Shown in pieces: positions 1 to 5,425 of a stretch of DNA of 7,884 nt. The notes below the pieces were generated by a model that was not told where the DNA came from, did not search any database, and saw nothing but the letters and a program-made list of their open reading frames with translations. A program made the position numbers and the translations under genes. This stretch comes from Candidatus Kapaibacterium sp. (GTDB lineage: Bacteria; Bacteroidota; Ignavibacteria; Kapaibacteriales; UBA2268), in the NCBI GenBank assembly GCA_030835065.1, contig JAUQWR010000845.1, positions 1-7,884 on the forward strand, in the 5' to 3' direction. Position 1 is the first letter of the stretch. The number at the start of each line of letters is the position of its first letter.

Positions 1-797
1 TAAAAATCGAAAATGAAGAAAGAGCTCGTACCGAAAATGAACTTTACGAAGCTAAAGAAGAACTATCTAAGGCATTAAGCAATGAAAAAGAATTAGGCGA
101 GATGAAAACCAGATTTATATCTATGGTTTCGCATGAATATCGAACTCCTCTAACAATTATCCAATCTTCGGCATATCTGATTGAGCAGTATGCTTTGAAA
201 AATGATTTGAATAGCATTAAACGCCAAATAAATAAAATTGAAACTTCGATTGCTCATATGACAAGACTATTGGATGATGTGTTGATGCTTGGCAAGCAGG
301 AATCCGGAAAATTTGTTATATCATTGAATGAAATTGATTTGATTGCATACTTGAACGAAATAATAAACGAAGTGCTTACAATGGATGCTATGAAGCATAA
401 AATAAAATTGATAAGCAACAAAGCTCAAATCCAATTTACTACTGATACAATTATACTTCATCAGATAGTAATTAATTTGCTTACAAATGCGCTAAAATAT
501 TCTGAGATTGATTCTATAATCAATACTTATATAGACGAAGAAGACGATAGGATTACAATTGCTGTAACTGATAATGGTATTGGAATCTCCGAAGAAGATC
601 TGCAAAATATTTTTGAGCCATTTCAGAGAGGCGATAATGTCGGGTCTGTATCGGGCAGTGGATTAGGGCTAGCAATAGTTAAAAGATGCGTAGACATGCT
701 CGAAGGCTATATAAGTGTGAAAAGCGAAATTAATAAAGGTACTAGTTTTTCAATTTCTCTTCCAAAATTAGTAAATTGCAAAATTGAAAATGAATAG
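1..797 (+). CDS. Sensor histidine kinase, 3' part (5' end outside window)
   Basis: This is the transmitter part of a two-component sensor kinase, which autophosphorylates on a histidine and passes the phosphate to a response regulator. The frame is open from position 3, so the ATG at 102 is an internal methionine and the true start lies upstream. The first ~34 visible codons are rich in Glu, Lys and Leu and look like the coiled-coil linker that usually joins a PAS or other sensor to the kinase core. The H-box SHEYRTPL follows, with its phospho-accepting His at 132-134 (HisKA domain). The HATPase_c domain shows an N-box (NLLTNALKYS, about 474-503), G1 box DNGIGIS, F box IFEPF and G2 box GSGLGLAIVKR near 655-690. 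The C-terminus ends shortly after the last strand, with no receiver domain fused at this end. No response regulator is visible in the window. The sensed signal cannot be told because the sensor region is missing. Confidence 0.95.
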   Translation, partial: KIENEERARTENELYEAKEELSKALSNEKELGEMKTRFISMVSHEYRTPLTIIQSSAYLIEQYALKNDLNSIKRQINKIETSIAHMTRLLDDVLMLGKQESGKFVISLNEIDLIAYLNEIINEVLTMDAMKHKIKLISNKAQIQFTTDTIILHQIVINLLTNALKYSEIDSIINTYIDEEDDRITIAVTDNGIGISEEDLQNIFEPFQRGDNVGSVSGSGLGLAIVKRCVDMLEGYISVKSEINKGTSFSISLPKLVNCKIENE

Positions 798-821
798 TTT
801 AATTTATTATATAATGGTGGA

Positions 822-1094
822 ATGATGAGCATTGTTATCCAAAAATTAAGCGAAGAAGAGAAAAAAACAAAAGATTTCGAGAATTGGGGCATATGGGAAA
901 AAGAAGCCTCGGAGTTCGATTGGTATTACGACTTAGAAGAGCATTGCCAGATAATCGAAGGAGAAGTCGAAGTGATCGCCGGCGATAAAGTATTCAAATT
1001 TGGGACTGGCGATTATGTGATTTTTCCAAAGGGTTTGTCTTGCAAATGGAAGATTAATAAAGCTGTCAGAAAATATTATAAATTTATAGAATAA
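822..1094 (+). CDS. Small cupin protein, DUF861/Cupin_3 family
   Basis: This is a 90-residue single-domain cupin. Residues ~20-88 match the DUF861 pattern: Trp-rich entry (NWGIWEKEASEFDWYY), then EEHCQIIEGEVEV, GTGDYVIFPKG, and a closing W-K-I ... VRKYYKF. Family members include the domain of (S)-ureidoglycine aminohydrolase, but many stand-alone small ones have no known reaction, and none is assigned here. The classical cupin motif 1 (HxH...E) is not complete: only His41 is present, with nearby glutamates, so metal binding is uncertain. The gene starts 24 bp after the kinase stop, which suggests co-transcription. Two consecutive ATGs (822, 825) follow a GGTGGA stretch (816-821); the second ATG would have slightly better spacing. 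The product is probably cytoplasmic, as no signal peptide is seen. Confidence 0.85.
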   Translation: MMSIVIQKLSEEEKKTKDFENWGIWEKEASEFDWYYDLEEHCQIIEGEVEVIAGDKVFKFGTGDYVIFPKGLSCKWKINKAVRKYYKFIE

Positions 1095-1247
1095 TAAAAT
1101 CCAAACTTAATTATGTATTTTTTTTTAAAATTGTAAGATATTTTAAAGAAAAAATAAATTTTTTATAAAAATTGTAACTTAATATTATTAATAGGTGTCT
1201 TAAGTACAAAGCTCGTGTATGAACTTGAAAAAAAAGGTGATAGATAA
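1095..1247 (+). other. AT-rich intergenic region between cupin and sigma gene
   Basis: This gap separates the kinase-cupin unit from the sigma unit. It holds a run of nine T (1118-1126) with no convincing GC-rich stem before it, so a standard intrinsic terminator for the cupin gene cannot be claimed. It also holds a 10-bp direct repeat AAAATTGTAA (1127-1136 and 1168-1177), the candidate ECF promoter, and a Shine-Dalgarno-like AAGGTGA (1234-1240) seven bases before the sigma ATG. Confidence 0.6.
1173..1202 (+). promoter_or_regulatory. Candidate ECF-type promoter of the sigma operon
   Basis: TGTAAC (1173-1178) and GTCTTA (1197-1202) are separated by 18 bp. This resembles the 'AAC' -35 and 'GTC' -10 elements used by ECF sigma factors, and similar TGTAAC/CGTCT pairs often precede ECF genes in Bacteroidota. 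The spacer is one base longer than in E. coli sigma-E promoters. Transcription would start near 1207-1210, giving a leader of about 40 nt. A 7-bp AT inverted repeat (AATTTTT/AAAAATT, 1157-1173) abuts the -35. The position directly before the sigma gene suggests autoregulation, which is inference. Confidence 0.5.
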
Positions 1248-1811
1248 ATGTTTTCGAGCAAAAAACATAATGTAGAATTAGATGATGAGCAAAAGGCAAT
1301 AGAAAGTCTGAAGACAGGAAGTGCCGAAGCTTTTCACGTTCTATATAATAAATACCAACAAAAGGTATATCGTTTTTGCTTGAGAATGATGGTGGATCCG
1401 GTGCAAGCTAAGGATGCATTTCAAGAAACATTTATAAAAGTGTACGAGAATAGAAAGAATATTAAAGGGACAAACTTCACCGCCTGGCTGTTTACAATAT
1501 CGCGCCATGTGTGCTTGAATATGATAAGATCCCAGAAAAATCATGAAACATTTGACGAAATATACCATGGCAATATGAAATCGCCAGATTCCGATGTGGG
1601 ACTAAAAGAAGTATTGGAACAAGCGGTTCAAAGCCTGCCTGTGAATCTTAAAGAAGCCTTGATATTGAGAGAATACGAAGATTGCTCATATCAGGAAATA
1701 GCCGATATACTCGGAATCGATTTGTCGCTTGCGAAAGTAAGAGTTCATAGAGCCAGATTAATATTAAGAAAAATTTTACAACCATTAGTTAAGGAAATCA
1801 ATGAGTCTTGA
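1248..1811 (+). CDS. ECF-family RNA polymerase sigma factor
   Basis: This 187-residue protein has the size and order of an extracytoplasmic-function sigma factor, which directs RNA polymerase to a small regulon when released from its anti-sigma factor. Region 2 spans about residues 27-94: AFHVLYNKYQQKVYRFCLR, then the conserved core-binding segment DAFQETFIKVYEN (56-68), then FTAWLFTISRHVCLNMIR, which contacts the -10 element. Region 4 spans about 122-178, with the helix-turn-helix SYQEIADILGIDLSLAKVRVHRAR (147-170), written here as its two parts SYQEIADILGIDLS and LAKVRVHRAR, which reads the -35 element. No region 3 or extra C-terminal domain is present. The ATG at 1248 is chosen because AAGGTGA lies seven bases upstream. 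The 3' end overlaps the next gene by 11 bp, the usual arrangement for a sigma and its own anti-sigma factor. The ECF subgroup cannot be fixed by eye. Confidence 0.95.
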   Translation: MFSSKKHNVELDDEQKAIESLKTGSAEAFHVLYNKYQQKVYRFCLRMMVDPVQAKDAFQETFIKVYENRKNIKGTNFTAWLFTISRHVCLNMIRSQKNHETFDEIYHGNMKSPDSDVGLKEVLEQAVQSLPVNLKEALILREYEDCSYQEIADILGIDLSLAKVRVHRARLILRKILQPLVKEINES

Positions 1812-3237
1812 CAAGCTCATATCGCAATATTTGGATGGAGAGTTAACTCACGAAGAAGACGTAGAACTGAGAGAACTACTCAGAGATGATATCTCCTCCA
1901 AGCACGAATTCGATGCAGCAGTGTTTTTAAGTGCTGCCTTGAGAGAGGATGCTGAATCTATAAGCACACCCGAAGATGTGTTTAGAGATACTGAAGATTT
2001 GATCATGATGAAATTCATGGAAGCTCTTCCTGCATCCGAAGAAAAGAAAAGAAGAAAATTATTCTTCAGTTTCAATTGGGACTTTTTGCAAAATTGGAGC
2101 ATGAAACCGGCTTTTGCTATGGCTGCAGTTCTGGTTATTGTCGGTTCTGCTATAGGAATATGGCAGATTGGTGAGCAAAATATGCCCAGCCCAACAACCA
2201 AAAAATCATATTCTGATGTGATTGGTTCAAGCAATAAAGTATCCAATTCAGAATTGAGCCCCGAAGAAGAAACTCGCACTAAGGCTCAAAAAGCACTAAA
2301 TAGTATTATTGCAAAACCAGCACGAATAGTAGAAAAAACTGATAAGATTAGAACTTATACAAATTCAAATACCAATATAAATATGGTATCATCAAGAGAA
2401 TTGTCTAATACAATTACTGAAGAAGAACTAAGTTCAAATCAAGGAAATTTAGCAATCAATAATGCAAGCGAACAAGAACTTGCAGTTATTGATAAGATAT
2501 TAATTGAAGAAACTTCTCTCAATAATTACTCTCCAATCAATATAAATACTAATGGAAATCAAGATATAATGGTAATGAATACCATGCAAAATATAAATAC
2601 TAATGATGTTGTAAAATTAAGTAATTCTAATACTAATTCTTATGATATGAACTCAAACATATTCTATCCGAATTCAAATTGGTTCGAAACCAATTCAATG
2701 ACTTTAGGTACATTTGTAGGCAAAGAATTAGCAACAATTTCTGGCACCGTTACTAAAATACGTACAAAGAGCAATTATTCTCAAAGTTTTGCATACTCTA
2801 CAAGTGAATCAATAAAAGTTGGTTTCGAAGTAGGACTAACTGAATATGAATACGATGAGTTATCTGCAGTTAGAGTATCACCAAAAGGAATTTCTGTTAA
2901 AATATTGGGCTTAGATCCAATAGGAAATACAAATAATAGTGGAGTAGTTTTGCCAGTAATTCTCAATAGAGATGAGAAGCTGGTTTGGGCTGCAGGATTT
3001 GTCGAAAGTTCGATTATATCTAATGAAATGATGACTTTGAATGGAAGACTTGGCGCAGGAGCTACAAATTATGGTGGTCTAGGATATGCAAAATTATTAG
3101 GAAGTGTTAATATATATCATGGATTCAACTTGACAGTAGGTGCAGACTCAAGAATTTACAACTTAAAAGTAGGCAATGATAATTCAAGTTGGAAAGCAAG
3201 TGCTGGTATTATTTATGGATTGCAATTTAAATTTTAA
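1801..3237 (+). CDS. Putative dual-membrane anti-sigma factor (anti-sigma domain, inner-membrane helix, Asn-rich linker, beta-barrel-like C-terminus)
   Basis: This 478-residue protein probably holds the upstream ECF sigma factor inactive. Residues 1-~75 are helical and acidic and begin LISQYLDGELTHEEDVELRE, like the N-terminus of zf-HC2-type anti-sigma domains, but no cysteine is present, so zinc is not bound in the usual way. A basic patch KKRRK (82-86) precedes one transmembrane helix (103-121), fitting a cytoplasmic N-terminus. Residues 122-~295 form a low-complexity, Asn/Ser/Thr-rich periplasmic linker. Residues ~296-478 alternate polar and hydrophobic residues in Gly- and aromatic-rich strands and end IIYGLQFKF, a terminal Phe as in outer-membrane beta-barrels; the length would suit a small barrel of about eight strands. 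The ATG at 1801 lies inside the end of the sigma gene, suggesting translational coupling. The architecture matches the dual membrane-spanning anti-sigma factors I recall from Bacteroides. The barrel call is from pattern alone; a beta-rich periplasmic domain is the alternative. Confidence 0.75.
   Translation: MSLDKLISQYLDGELTHEEDVELRELLRDDISSKHEFDAAVFLSAALREDAESISTPEDVFRDTEDLIMMKFMEALPASEEKKRRKLFFSFNWDFLQNWSMKPAFAMAAVLVIVGSAIGIWQIGEQNMPSPTTKKSYSDVIGSSNKVSNSELSPEEETRTKAQKALNSIIAKPARIVEKTDKIRTYTNSNTNINMVSSRELSNTITEEELSSNQGNLAINNASEQELAVIDKILIEETSLNNYSPININTNGNQDIMVMNTMQNINTNDVVKLSNSNTNSYDMNSNIFYPNSNWFETNSMTLGTFVGKELATISGTVTKIRTKSNYSQSFAYSTSESIKVGFEVGLTEYEYDELSAVRVSPKGISVKILGLDPIGNTNNSGVVLPVILNRDEKLVWAAGFVESSIISNEMMTLNGRLGAGATNYGGLGYAKLLGSVNIYHGFNLTVGADSRIYNLKVGNDNSSWKASAGIIYGLQFKF
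2539..2605 (+). repeat. In-frame 16-bp direct repeat within the Asn-rich linker
   Basis: The 16-base unit AATATAAATACTAATG occurs exactly at 2539-2554 and 2590-2605, 51 bp (17 codons) apart, so both copies are read in the same frame and encode I-N-T-N-type runs. Related shorter pieces (CAATATAAATATGG near 2374, CTAATACTAATTC near 2626) lie on either side. The pattern suggests that the linker grew by duplication or slippage. Confidence 0.7.
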
Positions 3238-3283
3238 CCAAAGTAGAAAAATATTAATAAACAAATGAATTTTTTTAGCAAAG

Positions 3284-3310
3284 ACAACTTTTTGATGTCA
3301 AAAAGCTTGT
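3284..3310 (+). other. Stem-loop downstream of the anti-sigma gene
   Basis: An inverted repeat pairs ACAACTTTTTGA (3284-3295) with TCAAAAAG-C-TTGT (3298-3310), giving 12 base pairs with one bulged C (3306) and only two bases (TG) at the centre, so the tip would open to a loop of four or more. It lies 47 bp past the anti-sigma stop. It is not followed by a T-run, so it is not a standard intrinsic terminator. It could protect the transcript 3' end or be a protein-binding palindrome. Confidence 0.45.
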
Positions 3311-3324
3311 AAGGATTCTATTTG

Positions 3325-3346
3325 CTTTGAAAACAAAGATAATTTT
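3325..3346 (+). terminator. Weak terminator-like hairpin
   Basis: CTTTG (3325-3329) pairs perfectly with CAAAG (3334-3338) across an AAAA loop and is followed by ATAATTTT. The stem is only five pairs with two GC pairs and the T-run is short, so termination would be weak at best. Its position between two transcription units is the main reason for listing it. Confidence 0.25.
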
Positions 3347-3373
3347 ACTGTATTTGGAATTTTATTGTTATAT

Positions 3374-3402
3374 TTGACATTTATGCTAAAAATAATTTGA
3401 AT
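3374..3402 (+). promoter_or_regulatory. Candidate promoter for the T9SS cargo gene
   Basis: A perfect TTGACA (3374-3379) is followed after 17 bp by TTGAAT (3397-3402), which matches four of six bases of TATAAT. An ATAATTTG sequence (3392-3399) overlaps this and resembles the Bacteroidota -7 element TAnnTTTG, with TTTG at 3373-3376 as a possible -33, but that spacing (15 bp) is shorter than usual. Either reading places the start 30-40 bases before the coding region. No ECF-type TGTAAC/GTC pair is seen in this gap, so the adjacent sigma factor does not obviously read this gene. Confidence 0.35.
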
Positions 3403-3430
3403 AGATTTTAAATTGTTTTTTATTTAAATA

Positions 3431-3435
3431 CGGAG
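3431..3435 (+). promoter_or_regulatory. Ribosome binding site of the T9SS cargo gene
   Basis: CGGAG ends eight bases before the ATG at 3444 and fixes that start. The receptor gene downstream has a GGAG at the same distance from its ATG. Confidence 0.65.
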
Positions 3436-3443
3436 TCGCCTAT

Positions 3444-5375
3444 ATGAAATTTTTACGAAATTTGATTGCTACTGCTGCATTATTAACAGTATCAATGAAT
3501 ACTTATGCAGATGTTAAGGATTCTAAATTTTATGATCCTTACTCAAAATATCAGGGAAAGACAGTAAGCTCAGAAAATTGGAAGCCAACAAAGAATTACT
3601 CTGATAAAAAACAGAGCGGTAACTTCAAGGTGTTCGATTCATTAGCAAATTGCTACTCATATTTTTATCATATGACAAACAAGGCATTTGTTTTAGAACC
3701 AACCACCAATACACTCCTGACAATCAAAAGAGGTTTCTACGATTTAGCTAAATACACAAGCTATACAGGTGATAATACCAAAAACAATATTTTTCTAAGA
3801 AAATCAACAGACAATGGTGTAACATGGGATTCACCAATTAAAATCTATGATAATAGAATTGAAAATCTAAACGAAGGCAGATATCCAAGCTTATTTGGTT
3901 TTATATATGACAATGAGTTAGCAGTCAGCTATACTGTGTCGCGAGTAGACGAAAAAGGAAGTAAATGGTATGGCTTTTTTACTGGTTTTTGGAATTCAGA
4001 ATACCAGCCAACACATTTAGCAAATAACAAAGTAAATTCAAGTAAATTTGGAACTTTAGATTGGAGTACTGATTCCAGAATTTTAGCTTCAAAAACTGGT
4101 AGTAGCTCATTTTATGAATTAGCAATAGGAAGGCTATCCCCATCTAGTGATGCTGATGTAGAAAATGCGAACCATATTGCTTTAAGAAAAACAATTGAGT
4201 TGAGCGATTTTACATCTTCAATCCCCGAACAATGGGAAAGCAATAAATTTAAAACAGTAGAAGCAGGCTATAGATCCAATAACATTGTAGACCTGAAGGA
4301 TGGTTTGGATAATAAAATTTACTTCTGTGTTTTTGGCAATTTCAACGACCCTGCAGTAAACCGAAACAGATTTGGTGTATCTGTATCAAACGACGAAGGT
4401 AATACTTGGACTGAGTTTAATATAATGCCATGGGCAGTAGTAAATAATTATTTAAGTAGCAAAGGAATACCACAAGATTCAGCAGCATTTTTGTACGATT
4501 CAAAAGGATTTGTTCCATTAAATAATGGAGACTTTTCTATTGCATCACGCTTAATGGCATGGTACAATACAGATTCTACTGTATCAAACTTTGTAGAAAT
4601 ATATTATAATGGTACTACACAACAATGGAGTATAAGAGACTTGTCTGAGTTTAGTGGAAGCTACATTGTATATCAAGATGTAACAAATGATGCAGGCCAA
4701 AGACTTAATCCAGGCGATTTTGAATTACAATTGTCAAGAACAATCGATGGAAAATATCTAGTTGCAAAATGGGTAGATTTGATCGATTTTGATAAAGTAG
4801 CAAGCACTTTTACTACCACAGATGTATTTATGGCAACACGTCCGGTAGATGGAACAAAATGGTCGAAAGCAACAAATATAACATCATCAACAGAAATAGA
4901 TAGAGGCGTGATGATGGCAGATTTAGTACCAAACGATTTAACAAATATCCCATTGCTAAAATTAGAATCAATTTCTGCAAACGACGCAACAGATCAAGAG
5001 AAACGTGATAATCAATTTAAAGCTGGTATCGATCAAGTATTGATGATAGGTCATGCAAATATTATTACAAGTATTAATGAAGAAGAACCATGTGATTGCA
5101 CATTGCTTCAAATTCAAAGAATTGCACCAAACCCAATTGATATGGGATCGGATTGCTCATTGACATTGTTTATGCCAAGCAAAGGTTACGCAGATTTGAC
5201 AATATACGATGTATCAGGCAAAGTAGTAAACGAACTAAAAGATTTGGACAGAGAATACAACGAAAAACAAAATTCTGTTACAATTCCTACAAAGGGATTG
5301 AATATAGGAACATACTATTTAAATATAGTAGGCGCAGGACAAAACGTAACAAAAATGTTGACTATTATTAAGTAA
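3444..5375 (+). CDS. T9SS-exported BNR/Asp-box protein with type A C-terminal sorting domain
   Basis: This is a 643-residue secreted or surface protein of unknown activity. Residues 1-22 form a Sec signal peptide (MKFLRN..., hydrophobic ATAALLTV, likely cleavage after NTYA). The body resembles a sialidase-like beta-propeller: two clear Asp-boxes, STDNGVTW (121-128) and SNDEGNTW (315-322), and a degenerate third near RPVDGTKW (466-473). Asp-boxes mark propeller folds but do not prove sialidase activity, and no clear FRIP motif is seen, so no enzyme name is given. Residues ~555-643 are a T9SS sorting domain: RIAPNP, then LTIYDVSGKVV, then GLNIGTYYLNIVG and a closing NVTKMLTIIK. Such domains are recognised by the T9SS translocon and removed when cargo is released or attached to the surface. 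A CxC pair (550, 552) and Cys571 sit at the start of that domain, which is uncommon. The next gene starts 50 bp downstream and may be co-transcribed. Confidence 0.88.
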   Translation: MKFLRNLIATAALLTVSMNTYADVKDSKFYDPYSKYQGKTVSSENWKPTKNYSDKKQSGNFKVFDSLANCYSYFYHMTNKAFVLEPTTNTLLTIKRGFYDLAKYTSYTGDNTKNNIFLRKSTDNGVTWDSPIKIYDNRIENLNEGRYPSLFGFIYDNELAVSYTVSRVDEKGSKWYGFFTGFWNSEYQPTHLANNKVNSSKFGTLDWSTDSRILASKTGSSSFYELAIGRLSPSSDADVENANHIALRKTIELSDFTSSIPEQWESNKFKTVEAGYRSNNIVDLKDGLDNKIYFCVFGNFNDPAVNRNRFGVSVSNDEGNTWTEFNIMPWAVVNNYLSSKGIPQDSAAFLYDSKGFVPLNNGDFSIASRLMAWYNTDSTVSNFVEIYYNGTTQQWSIRDLSEFSGSYIVYQDVTNDAGQRLNPGDFELQLSRTIDGKYLVAKWVDLIDFDKVASTFTTTDVFMATRPVDGTKWSKATNITSSTEIDRGVMMADLVPNDLTNIPLLKLESISANDATDQEKRDNQFKAGIDQVLMIGHANIITSINEEEPCDCTLLQIQRIAPNPIDMGSDCSLTLFMPSKGYADLTIYDVSGKVVNELKDLDREYNEKQNSVTIPTKGLNIGTYYLNIVGAGQNVTKMLTIIK

Positions 5376-5413
5376 ATTGATATATTATTTATAATTACGC
5401 GAAAAGGAAAATA

Positions 5414-5417
5414 GGAG
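5414..5417 (+). promoter_or_regulatory. Ribosome binding site of the TonB-dependent receptor gene
   Basis: GGAG within AGGAGA lies eight bases before the ATG at 5426 and decides that start. The 50-bp gap also holds a perfect TATAAT (5390-5395), but no credible -35 stands 16-18 bases before it, so a separate promoter is not claimed. Confidence 0.7.
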
Positions 5418-5425
5418 ATCACACT

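Noticed and set aside
102..104. ATG at 102 as the start of the histidine kinase
   Set aside because: The frame stays open to position 3 with coiled-coil-like sequence that continues smoothly into the H-box, and starting ten residues before the catalytic His would remove the first helix. No ribosome binding site is evident.
1118..1126. Run of nine T after the cupin gene as an intrinsic terminator
   Set aside because: No stable stem directly precedes it; only scattered AT pairing is seen.
1848..2279. 143-codon open frame on the minus strand inside the anti-sigma gene
   Set aside because: It lies antisense to a well-supported gene, and its Ser/Leu-rich product mirrors the Glu/Lys-rich codons of the sense strand. 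No ribosome binding site or known family.
3265..3312. 15-residue open frame (starts MNFFSKDN) in the 3238-3443 gap, overlapping the stem-loop
   Set aside because: A leader peptide was considered, but there is no Shine-Dalgarno sequence and it lies upstream of the candidate promoter, so it would not be on the cargo transcript.
5153..5371. 72-codon open frame on the plus strand in another frame within the T9SS sorting domain
   Set aside because: It overlaps the conserved sorting domain, and its basic, low-complexity product resembles no family.
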